Positions 46,425-53,300 of a stretch of DNA of 64,000 bases are shown here, one piece after another. The DNA is from Pseudomonas ceruminis (lineage in GTDB: Bacteria > Pseudomonadota > Gammaproteobacteria > Pseudomonadales > Pseudomonadaceae). A model generated the notes under the pieces. The model was not told the origin of the DNA. It saw only the letters and a list, made by a program, of their open reading frames with translations, and searched no databases. How positions within the stretch are numbered: the first letter of the stretch is position 1; each line of letters starts with the position of its first letter. The position numbers and the translations under genes were made by a program. The DNA lies in the NCBI RefSeq assembly GCF_021602025.1, contig NZ_BQHW01000006.1:231333-295332 (forward strand), given 5' to 3'.

Positions 46425-47345
46425 TCAGCCAGCGCTTGCCCGCAGCCGTGCCACATCACGGATCGGCGGCGCGCCATACAGCCGGCTGTACTCGCGGCTG
46501 AACTGCGACGGGCTTTCGTAACCTACCCGATAGCCCGCCACTGCCGCCTCCAGGCCATCATTCAGCATCAGCCGGCGCGCCTCCTGCAGGCGCAACTGCT
46601 TCTGGTACTGCAGAGGGCTCATCGAGGTCACGGCCTTGAACCGGTGGTGCAAGGTCGAGGTACTGAGGTTGACCTCCCGCGCCAGGTCCTCGATGCGCAG
46701 CGGTTGCTGAAAGTGTTGGTTGAGCCAGGTGATGGCCTGGCACACCCGATGGGTCTGGCTGTTGGCCAGGGCAATTTCGTACAGGCGGTAGCCCTGCGGC
46801 CCGCGAAGCAGGCGGTAGAGGATTTCTCGGCGGATCAGCGGCGCCAGCATGGCGATGTCGCGTGGTGAGTCCAGCAGGCGGATCAGGCGCAACAAGGCAT
46901 CGAGCAGTTGTGGATCGGTCCTTTCCACATACAGGCCGCGGCCGGACGGCAGGTTGGGCACCAGCATCGGCCCGCTTTCGGCGATCAGCTGACTGATTTC
47001 GGCTGCGTCCAGGTCAAGGCGCAGGCCCAGGCTGGGGTTTTCCGCGCTGGCATCGAGCCTGGCACCGCTCAGGGGCAAGGTCACCGACACGACCATGTAG
47101 TGCAAGGGGTCGTAGGCGTATTGCTCGTCACCAAGGAACAGGCTCTTGCTGCCCTGGGCCAGTATGCACAGCGCCGGTAGGGCCAGGGTCGGCACTGAGC
47201 GCACATTCTCCGTGTAACGCACCAGGTACAGGTCGTCGATGGCCGAGACGGTGCCCTGTGGCTCGCCGGCATGGCGCAGGATCAGCTCGGCCAGCTCCTG
47301 GCGTTGCAGTTCCAGGGCGGGGTCTAGGGACGGGGGAGTGGTCAT
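46425..47345 (-). CDS. AraC-family transcriptional regulator
   Basis: A 306-residue regulator with an N-terminal AraC_N-type cupin domain (TENVRSVPTLALPALCILAQGSKSLFLGDEQYAYDPLHYMVVSVTLPLSG) and a C-terminal double helix-turn-helix (RIEDLAREVNLSTSTLHHRFKAVTSMSPLQYQKQLRLQEARRLM, then VAGYRVGYESPSQFSREYSRLYG). Members of this branch often control neighbouring oxidoreductases. The ATG at 47345 follows AGAGGAAAG. It is divergent from a small monooxygenase gene, with a large perfect palindrome between. Confidence 0.9.
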   Translation of the reverse strand: MTTPPSLDPALELQRQELAELILRHAGEPQGTVSAIDDLYLVRYTENVRSVPTLALPALCILAQGSKSLFLGDEQYAYDPLHYMVVSVTLPLSGARLDASAENPSLGLRLDLDAAEISQLIAESGPMLVPNLPSGRGLYVERTDPQLLDALLRLIRLLDSPRDIAMLAPLIRREILYRLLRGPQGYRLYEIALANSQTHRVCQAITWLNQHFQQPLRIEDLAREVNLSTSTLHHRFKAVTSMSPLQYQKQLRLQEARRLMLNDGLEAAVAGYRVGYESPSQFSREYSRLYGAPPIRDVARLRASAG

Positions 47346-47408
47346 GATGGCTTTCCTCTGCTGACCGACGCAGCATAGGTTTGGGCAATGGCGGGCGCTA
47401 GTCGAAAG

Positions 47409-47464
47409 CTGCACAGGGATTGCCTGATCCTGCCGCGCTGCAGGATCAGGCAATCCCTGTGCAG
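47409..47464. promoter_or_regulatory. Perfect 25-bp inverted repeat between AraC gene and monooxygenase gene
   Basis: Positions 47409-47433 and 47440-47464 are exact reverse complements over 25 bp with a 6-base centre cgcgct. The arm begins ctgcacagggattgcctgat. It lies 64 bases upstream of the AraC-type start and 83 upstream of the divergent monooxygenase gene. A double site for the AraC-type regulator is likely; a cruciform or transcript hairpin is possible. Confidence 0.6.
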
Positions 47465-47547
47465 TAATAGCCTAACGCCCCGCGCGCGCGTACCCCTAAC
47501 CTTGGCAGCCTGGTTTTCCGCCTGCATGCTTCAAGGAGATTGTGCAA

Positions 47548-47841
47548 ATGACCCTACGTCAACCGGTCACCCACTTGGCTTTCATCCGTGCCAGCAGCGG
47601 TCGTTCGGCAGAACTTGGCGCGCGTCTGCGCGACCTGCTCGAGCCCTCGTTGCGCACACCCGGCTGCCTGAGCTTTACCGTGCAGCGCTCCCAGGCCGAT
47701 GCCGACCTGTGGTTGCTCAGCGGTAGCTGGCAAGACCAGCAGGCAATGAGTGGCTACTTCGCTTCACCCACACTTGAGGTGTTCGGTGAGTTGGTGCAGG
47801 CGCAGGTGGTCAGCAGCCTGGACCTGCATACCTTCGATTGA
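47548..47841 (+). CDS. Antibiotic-biosynthesis-monooxygenase-like (ABM) small protein
   Basis: A 97-residue protein of the dimeric alpha-beta barrel ABM family: an N-terminal strand THLAFIRASSGRSAELGARLRDLLEPSLRTPGCLSFTVQRS and a C-terminal half that ends with SGYFASPTLEVFGELV. The best fit is a quinol monooxygenase or YgiN-like role, although these families also include non-enzymes. The ATG at 47548 lies nine bases after AAGGAG; a GTG six bases earlier is too close. The divergent AraC-type gene is the likely regulator. Confidence 0.82.
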   Translation: MTLRQPVTHLAFIRASSGRSAELGARLRDLLEPSLRTPGCLSFTVQRSQADADLWLLSGSWQDQQAMSGYFASPTLEVFGELVQAQVVSSLDLHTFD

Positions 47842-47897
47842 ATGCCTGCCCACTCAGGGTAGAATGCCGCCTCTCGATCAACGACGCGGATAGCAAC

Positions 47898-48131
47898 ATG
47901 GCACGTAGAGAATTCCCGCATTTCGAAGCGGTTTCGGCGATGGTCCCCGTGGAGGGCGGTGGTTACAACGCCGCCATCGCCGTCAAGGCACTGGGCACGG
48001 GTGGTGCTCCGCGCTTTCACAAGGTACTGGATGGCCAGGTGTTCCAGAGCGCTGTGGCGGCCGACGAGGCCGCCTGCGCCGAGCTCGAGCGCCTTCAAGG
48101 TGTTGGCGAGGAAGGCGAGCTGACCTGGTGA
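47898..48131 (+). CDS. Small conserved hypothetical protein
   Basis: A 77-residue protein, MARREFPHFEAVSAMVPVEGGGYNAAIAVKALG, with a compact alpha/beta look and no signal peptide. It ends directly against the convergent flavin reductase gene. The codon usage is normal for this genome. I remember similar unnamed short proteins in P. putida; there is no recognised domain. Confidence 0.65.
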   Translation: MARREFPHFEAVSAMVPVEGGGYNAAIAVKALGTGGAPRFHKVLDGQVFQSAVAADEAACAELERLQGVGEEGELTW

Positions 48132-48737
48132 TCAGGCCTGGGGCCTGGCCATCTTGAACAGGTTGCCCAGCTCGAAATAATCCGCCGGGCCACCTGCGCG
48201 CAGGATCGGCTCGGCGGCTGCGGTGTCGTAGATGCCGTCCTTGAGCAGGTGCTCGGCAATGTGCACCGCCACCACCTCACCCAGAATCAGCCAGCTGGGC
48301 ACCAAAGCCTGGTCCGCGCGCTTGAGCTGGACGATCTGGCTTACCTTGCATTCGAACGCCACCGGGGTTTGCGCTACCCGTGGCACCTTGACGATGCGCG
48401 AGGCTGCGGGCGTGAGGCCGCTGAGCTGGAATTCATCGACGTCAGCCGCAACGGCTGCGCAACTCTGGTTCATCTGCTCGGCCAAGGGCCGCGTCGCCAG
48501 GTTCCAGACGAATTCACCGGTCTGCTCGATATTGTTCAGGCTGTCTTTGCGCCCGACGCTGCAGAACCCGATGATCGGAGGGATGTAGTTGAAGGCGTTG
48601 AAGAAGCTGTAGGGCGCGAGGTTCAACCGACCTTGGCTGTCGTGGGAGGAAATCCAGCCGATCGGGCGAGGACCGACGATGGCATTGAACGGGTCGTGGG
48701 GCAGGCCGTGGCCTTTGGCGGGTTCGTAGTAATACAT
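48132..48737 (-). CDS. Flavin reductase-like (FMN-binding split-barrel) protein
   Basis: A 201-residue protein of the flavin reductase-like (DIM6/NTAB) family. MYYYEPAKGHGLPHDPFNAIVGPRPIGWISSHDSQGRLNLAPYSFFNAF is the FMN-binding start, followed by VWNLATRPLAEQMNQSCA and LGEVVAVHI near residues 150-165. These proteins supply reduced flavin or act as FMN oxidoreductases. No clear oxygenase partner is adjacent beyond the ABM-like gene. Its stop lies next to the convergent hypothetical gene. Confidence 0.88.
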   Translation of the reverse strand: MYYYEPAKGHGLPHDPFNAIVGPRPIGWISSHDSQGRLNLAPYSFFNAFNYIPPIIGFCSVGRKDSLNNIEQTGEFVWNLATRPLAEQMNQSCAAVAADVDEFQLSGLTPAASRIVKVPRVAQTPVAFECKVSQIVQLKRADQALVPSWLILGEVVAVHIAEHLLKDGIYDTAAAEPILRAGGPADYFELGNLFKMARPQA

Positions 48738-48818
48738 CTGCGTTGGGCTTGCTGGCCCTACCTCTTGGGGGACGAGGTGCCTAGTGTGCCAAGCCTGTGC
48801 ACGCCTGCAAATGATCTA

Positions 48819-48836
48819 GCCCGGCCGAAGCCGGGC
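48819..48836. terminator. Hairpin between the repeat-protein gene and the flavin reductase gene
   Basis: gcccggc and gccgggc arms with a cgaa tetraloop, 19 bases after the repeat-protein stop on the minus strand. No T run follows. Confidence 0.55.
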
Positions 48837-48854
48837 GGGGACACGCATCAGGGA

Positions 48855-49142
48855 TCAGCTGATGCGGTGGGCATTGGTGCGGTCGAAGCCGTCTTCGGCG
48901 AAGCGTTGAGCGCCGGTGCGGTCGAAGCCATCTTCGGCGAAGCGTTGAGCGCCGGTGCGGTCAAAGCCGTCTTCGGCGAAACGTTGGGCGCCAGTGCGGT
49001 CGAAACCATCTTCAGCGTAAGTGGCTGCCTGGCTTTGTGCGGCCGCGAAGTTATGAGCACTGGTGCGGTCAAAGCCATCTTCTGCGAAAGCGCCGGTGGC
49101 GAAAACCGAGAGGGCCAAGGTGAGGATCAGTTTGTTTTTCAT
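48855..49142 (-). CDS. Secreted tandem-repeat protein (AEDGFDRTGAQRF repeats)
   Basis: A 95-residue protein with a clear signal peptide, MKNKLILTLALSVFATGAFA, cut after residue 20. The mature part is almost only a 13-residue repeat: AEDGFDRTSAHNF at 20-32, then AEDGFDRTGAQRF at 43-55, 56-68 and 69-81, and AEDGFDRTNAHRI at 82-94. The core EDGFDRT is invariant in all five while the last five residues vary. DNA repeats of 39 bp code for units 2-5. It has a strong AAGGAG-like start, so I take it as a real gene. No catalytic features are visible; a small secreted or periplasmic peptide of unknown role. Confidence 0.82.
   Translation of the reverse strand: MKNKLILTLALSVFATGAFAEDGFDRTSAHNFAAAQSQAATYAEDGFDRTGAQRFAEDGFDRTGAQRFAEDGFDRTGAQRFAEDGFDRTNAHRIS
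48876..49100. repeat. 39-bp tandem coding repeat
   Basis: Four direct copies beginning at 48876, 48915, 48954 and 48993 (each 39 bp), then a fifth, diverged copy from 49062. They encode the AEDGFDRT units on the minus strand. Copy 1 and copy 2 differ by one base, so the array expanded recently. Confidence 0.85.
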
Positions 49143-49485
49143 GGTCGTTGCTCCGTGGTTCGAGAGGTTTTGTGCTTCTATGGGTTCAATGCTACGCCTG
49201 TTAATTTGATTAAAAAGCGCAAAAAATAGGGCTAAAAAATCAATTTAATCGATATGTTGAGGCGCGGCGCCTGAAGCGCTGTAGGCGCCGTAATCTTCTA
49301 GCGTGTTAACCCGAGGTGACTGATTGCTTCGCCAGGGACTGCAGGATGGGGGGGCAGAATTAATGGGCGGTTAAGAACGAAAAATCGTATTTGCGCACGG
49401 CATTACGCTTTTTTCATATAGCGCCAACCGATTTTTCAAGCATTGCTCATCACCATCGCCGCACCTGAATATGGAGCGGCAAACA
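49143..49485. promoter_or_regulatory. AT-rich divergent intergenic region
   Basis: A 343-base gap between the secreted repeat gene and the DUF347 gene. It has AT-rich patches around 49200-49260 (gttaatttgatt facing aatcaatttaat) that could be promoter and nucleoid-protein sites, and a GC hairpin (ggcgc...gcgcc) near 49261-49292. I see no gene inside it. Confidence 0.4.
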
Positions 49486-50238
49486 ATGAACAAACTTCCG
49501 CAAATCACCTTGGCCTTCTGGGTCATGAAGATCTGCGCCACAACGCTGGGCGAGACGGCCGGTGACCTGCTGTCGATGACCCTAGACGTTGGCTATGCAG
49601 TCAGCTCGATGCTGTTGATCAGCGTGTTTCTGCTGACCTTGTTCGGCCAGCTGTATTCGCGGCGCTACCATCCGGTGCTCTACTGGTTGGTGATTCTCTC
49701 AACCAGCACCGCCGGCACCACCATGTCCGATTTCATGGACCGTACCCTGGGGCTGGGCTATGCGGCGGGTTCGGCCATTCTGGTCGGCATCTTGCTACTG
49801 ACCTTCCTCGTCTGGCGTCTGAGCGGCAACCCGCTTGACGTTACCCGCATCAGGACCCGCGCAGGCGAGTTGTTCTACTGGGTAGCGATTCTGTTCTCCA
49901 ACACGCTCGGTACTGCCCTGGGTGATTACCTTGCCGATGATTCAGGCCTGGGTTTTGCCGGTGGTGCGCTGCTGATCGGCAGCCTGATCGGGCTGGTGGT
50001 ACTCGCGCGTTCCTGGACCCGAATCCCTGGCGTGGTGCTGTTCTGGATCGCGTTCGTGCTGACCCGTCCGTTCGGGGCAACCCTGGGTGATTTCCTGACC
50101 AAGGCTCACGAAAAAGGCGGGCTGGATTTCGGCACGATCGGGTCTTCGGCAGTACTGGGGGGCGTGCTGCTGGTCTTGGTACTGATGGCGACCTGGTACC
50201 AACGGCGTGGCCCGCGCCAGGCGTTGGAGATGTCTTGA
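49486..50238 (+). CDS. DUF347-type repeat membrane protein
   Basis: A 250-residue membrane protein of the COG4705/DUF347 group. It is built of four similar blocks, each with two hydrophobic segments and a polar signature: CATTLGETAGDLLS, STAGTTMSDFMD, NTLGTALGDYLAD and RPFGATLGDFLT. The repeating T-x-G-[DE] acidic residues near the ends of helices may bind metal or line a pore. GGAG lies nine bases before this ATG; an ATG five codons earlier has no ribosome site. Function is not known. Confidence 0.8.
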   Translation: MNKLPQITLAFWVMKICATTLGETAGDLLSMTLDVGYAVSSMLLISVFLLTLFGQLYSRRYHPVLYWLVILSTSTAGTTMSDFMDRTLGLGYAAGSAILVGILLLTFLVWRLSGNPLDVTRIRTRAGELFYWVAILFSNTLGTALGDYLADDSGLGFAGGALLIGSLIGLVVLARSWTRIPGVVLFWIAFVLTRPFGATLGDFLTKAHEKGGLDFGTIGSSAVLGGVLLVLVLMATWYQRRGPRQALEMS

Positions 50239-50320
50239 GTTGGCTTCGCGGCTTCTGGTGAGCCGATTGGTTGCGCTGTTCGGCCCGTTTGAACGTGGTG
50301 GTGGCGTTTTCTCAGCGTAA

Positions 50321-50352
50321 AAAAAAACGCCCCTAGTTCGGGGCGCTTTTTC
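50321..50352. terminator. Bidirectional rho-independent terminator
   Basis: cgcccc/ggggcg stem flanked by a run of A on the left and T on the right between convergent genes. Confidence 0.88.
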
Positions 50353-50369
50353 AAGGGGCTGGATCACTG

Positions 50370-51689
50370 TCAGTCAGTGGTGATCCGCGAATGCTGCTTG
50401 GTGTCTTTCATGGTGGCGTAAACCAGCAACGAGCAGGCGATGCACGCCGTGACGTACCAGTAGAAACCGCTCTCCATGCCAGCGCTCTTGAACCACAGCG
50501 CCACGTACTCGGCGGTGCCACCGAAGATCGAAACGGTCAGTGCGTAGGGCAGGCCTACACCCAGGGCGCGGATTTCGGTGGGGAACAGTTCGGCTTTCAC
50601 CACGGCGTTGATCGAGGTGTAACCGCTGACGATGATCAGCGCTGCCATGATCAGGAAGAACGCGCCCCACCAGGTCTGGATGGTGTGCAGGGTGGTGAGG
50701 ATCGGCACGGTAAACAGGGTACCCAGCACGCCGAAGGCGATCAGGATCGGCCGGCGGCCGATCTTGTCAGAGAGGCCGCCGATGATCGGTTGCAGGCACA
50801 TGAACAGGAACAGCGTGGCCGCCGAGATGGTGGTCGAGTCGCTGATGCTCATGCCTACCGTGTTGACCAGGTACTTCTGCATGTAGGTGGTGTAGGTATA
50901 GAACGCCAAGGTGCCGCCCATGGTCAGGCCGACGACGGTCATCAGTTCCTTGGGGTGGCGCATCAGGGTGCGCATCAGGCTTTCCTTGGCCTTTTCCTTC
51001 TTGGTGAAGGAAGCGGTCTCTTCCATGCCGCGGCGCAGGTACAGGGCAACCACCGCGCACAGCGCGCCGATCACGAACGGTACGCGCCAGCCCCAGGCAT
51101 ACAGCTGCTCGGTGGTCAGCGTCTGCTGCAGGATGATCAGCACTGCCAGGGCGATGAGCTGGCCGGAGATCAGGGTGACGTACTGGAAGCTGGAGAAGAA
51201 ACCGCGACGGTCCTTGCTGGCCATCTCGCTGAGGTAGGTGGCCGAGGTGCCGTACTCGCCGCCCACCGAAAGGCCTTGCATCAGGCGCGCGATGACCAGC
51301 AGCACGGGTGCGGCAACGCCGATGGTTTCATAGCCCGGGGTCAGGGCGATGACCAGGGAACCGGCGCACATCAACAGTACCGAGGCCATCAGTGCGGCCT
51401 TGCGGCCTTTGCGGTCGGCGTACAGGCCCATCAGCCAGCCACCGATCGGGCGCATGAGGAAGCCCACGGCGAAGATTGCGGCGGTGTTGAGCAATTGGGC
51501 AGTGGAGTCGCCGGCCGGGAAGAAGGCCTTGGCGAAGTACAGCGAGAATGCGGCGTAGACGTACCAGTCGTACCATTCGACCATGTTGCCGATCGAGCCA
51601 CTGAAGATCGACTTGAGGCGGCTGGCGGTGGTTTTTTCCGCGGCGGGCGCGGTGGCCGCCCCGGCGGGCAGGGAGGTGGCGTTATCCAT
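50370..51689 (-). CDS. kgtP: MFS alpha-ketoglutarate/dicarboxylate permease
   Basis: A 439-residue metabolite:H+ symporter, paralogous to PcaT in this window (429 residues). Signatures are FSGSIGNMVEWYDWYVYAAF near residue 30, RPIGGWLMGLYADRKGRKAAL near 90 and QPIIGGLSDKIGRR near 290. The N-terminus has an Ala/Pro-rich extension that ends before the first helix. In Pseudomonas a transporter beside a sigma-54 two-component system takes up alpha-ketoglutarate or related C4/C5 acids. A sigma-54-type promoter lies 60 bases upstream. Confidence 0.85.
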   Translation of the reverse strand: MDNATSLPAGAATAPAAEKTTASRLKSIFSGSIGNMVEWYDWYVYAAFSLYFAKAFFPAGDSTAQLLNTAAIFAVGFLMRPIGGWLMGLYADRKGRKAALMASVLLMCAGSLVIALTPGYETIGVAAPVLLVIARLMQGLSVGGEYGTSATYLSEMASKDRRGFFSSFQYVTLISGQLIALAVLIILQQTLTTEQLYAWGWRVPFVIGALCAVVALYLRRGMEETASFTKKEKAKESLMRTLMRHPKELMTVVGLTMGGTLAFYTYTTYMQKYLVNTVGMSISDSTTISAATLFLFMCLQPIIGGLSDKIGRRPILIAFGVLGTLFTVPILTTLHTIQTWWGAFFLIMAALIIVSGYTSINAVVKAELFPTEIRALGVGLPYALTVSIFGGTAEYVALWFKSAGMESGFYWYVTACIACSLLVYATMKDTKQHSRITTD

Positions 51690-51748
51690 CAGGGATACCT
51701 TCTCGTTGTTTTTGTGGAGCGCGCCAGGGCGCAGCTTGCCCTGGCAAT

Positions 51749-51765
51749 TGCAGAAGGTGTGCCAA
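51749..51765 (-). promoter_or_regulatory. Sigma-54 promoter of kgtP
   Basis: Read leftwards the sequence is ttggcacaccttctgca: GG and GC separated by ten bases, as required for RpoN (consensus TGGCAC-N5-TTGCA). The start of transcription would be near 51737, giving a leader of about 48 bases to the kgtP ATG. The adjacent response regulator is a sigma-54 activator. Confidence 0.75.
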
Positions 51766-51918
51766 ATGGGTGCGTGGCGATTCATTTGGGGGCACTGGTT
51801 GCCCCAAGACGCAAAGCGCTACCCCTGGAGGCCGCGCTGTAGCTGGGCAGCGTCCTGATCGGCGGGATCCGGTGTTTAACGCTAGATGATCAGCCGCGCC
51901 TGCCAGTGAATGTAGAAA

Positions 51919-51971
51919 TAGGCGGATTCTTGCTCATTCAAGGGGGTTGGTAGGCGGATATCCGCTCACTC
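51919..51971. promoter_or_regulatory. Tandem candidate activator sites for the DctD-type regulator
   Basis: taggcggattcttgctca (51919-51936) and taggcggatatccgctca (51951-51968) match at 15 of 18 positions, are in the same orientation and lie 32 bases apart (three helical turns). They are about 170-200 bases upstream of the sigma-54 promoter, the usual enhancer distance. The second overlaps the end of the regulator gene and is itself a near-palindrome. Confidence 0.55.
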
Positions 51972-53300
51972 CCGTGTGATGAAGTCTTCGCGTATCAGCC
52001 CGTGCCGTTGCATCTTTTCGTTCAGCGTCCGCCGTGGCAGCTGTAATGTTTCCATGACGCCTTTGATCTCTCCCCTGTGCAAACGCAGCGCGGCCCGCAG
52101 GCATTGCGCCTCGAAAGCTTCCATCTGCTCGCCCAGTGACTGGGCACCGGGTGAGCCCTCAAGGTTTGGCGAACCCAGCCCCAAGGCATGGCGTTCCGCA
52201 GCATTGGCCAGTTCCCGCACGTTGCCCGGCCAATCATGTGACAGCAACTGCGCCAGTTGCGCACCTGACAACGGAGTGGTCGCGCGGCCAAGCTTCTCGG
52301 CCGTCGCATGGGCGAAATGCTCGAACAGTAGCGGGATGTCCTCGCGCCGTTCGCGCAGGGGGGCCAGGCGCAGTTCGGCAACGTTCAGGCGGTACGCAAG
52401 GTCTTCGCGAAAGCGCCCGGCGCGCGCTTCTTCGAGCAGGTCGGGCTTGGTCGCGGCAATGATGCGCAGGTCAACGCTGATACTCTGGTTGGCGCCCAAC
52501 CGCTCCAGTTTCTGCTCCTGAATGACCCGCAGCAGCTTGGCTTGTTGGGCAAGGGGCATGCTTTCGATTTCGTCGAGGAACACCGTACCGCCGTTGGCAT
52601 ACTCCAGCTTGCCAATGCGTTTGCCCTGGGCCCCGGTGAAGGCGCCACTCTCGTGGCCGAACAGTTCCGCCTCGAACAGTGATTCCGGGATGGCAGCACA
52701 GTTGAGTGCGACGAAGGGTTTGCTCGCACGCGGGCCGAAGTCATGCAGGCATCGCGCCACGCGTTCCTTGCCGCTGCCGGTTTCACCGCGGATCAGTACA
52801 TTGACCGGCAGGCTGGCCAGGTCCAGCACCTGCCGGCGTAGTTGCTGCAGGCCTTGGGACATGCCCAGCAACGTGGCTTCCAGGCGCGACTTGAGATCGG
52901 CCTGCTCGTGCAGGCGGCGGTTTTCCAGCACCAGCTGGCGTTTTTCCAGGGCGCGGCGCAGGCTGCCGAGCAGGTGCTGCGGTGTGAAGGGTTTTTCAAG
53001 GAAGTCATAGGCGCCATTGCGCATGGCTTCCACGGCCATCGGCACATCGCCATGGCCGGTCAGCAGGATCACCGGCAGGTCCGGGTCATCAGCCTGCAGG
53101 CGTTCGAGCAGTTGCAGGCCACCCATGCCAGGCATGCGTACATCGCTGATGACCACCCCTGCAAAGTGCCGTGGCAAGTGGGCCAGGCAGTCCTCGGCGC
53201 AGGCGAACAACTGCACGCTGAAACCGGACAGGCTCAGCCATTGTTCAACGGCGCTGCGGATGCTTGCTTCATCATCGACGACGATCACTGAATTCAACAT
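51966..53300 (-). CDS. dctD: Sigma-54-dependent response regulator
   Basis: A 444-residue NtrC-family activator. REC domain with the phosphoacceptor Asp in VVISDVRMPGMGG (near residue 52), a central AAA+ domain with GETGSGKERVARCLHD (Walker A) and ESGAFTGAQ (the GAFTGA loop that contacts sigma-54), and a C-terminal Fis-type helix-turn-helix (KGVMETLQLPRRTLNEKMQRHGL). It overlaps dctB by seven bases. In P. aeruginosa the equivalent system is MifR with MifS, controlling alpha-ketoglutarate uptake. Confidence 0.93.
   Translation of the reverse strand: MLNSVIVVDDEASIRSAVEQWLSLSGFSVQLFACAEDCLAHLPRHFAGVVISDVRMPGMGGLQLLERLQADDPDLPVILLTGHGDVPMAVEAMRNGAYDFLEKPFTPQHLLGSLRRALEKRQLVLENRRLHEQADLKSRLEATLLGMSQGLQQLRRQVLDLASLPVNVLIRGETGSGKERVARCLHDFGPRASKPFVALNCAAIPESLFEAELFGHESGAFTGAQGKRIGKLEYANGGTVFLDEIESMPLAQQAKLLRVIQEQKLERLGANQSISVDLRIIAATKPDLLEEARAGRFREDLAYRLNVAELRLAPLRERREDIPLLFEHFAHATAEKLGRATTPLSGAQLAQLLSHDWPGNVRELANAAERHALGLGSPNLEGSPGAQSLGEQMEAFEAQCLRAALRLHRGEIKGVMETLQLPRRTLNEKMQRHGLIREDFITRE

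Noticed and set aside
48876-49100. CRISPR array
   Set aside because: The 39-bp copies are direct, without spacers, and lie in frame within one gene.
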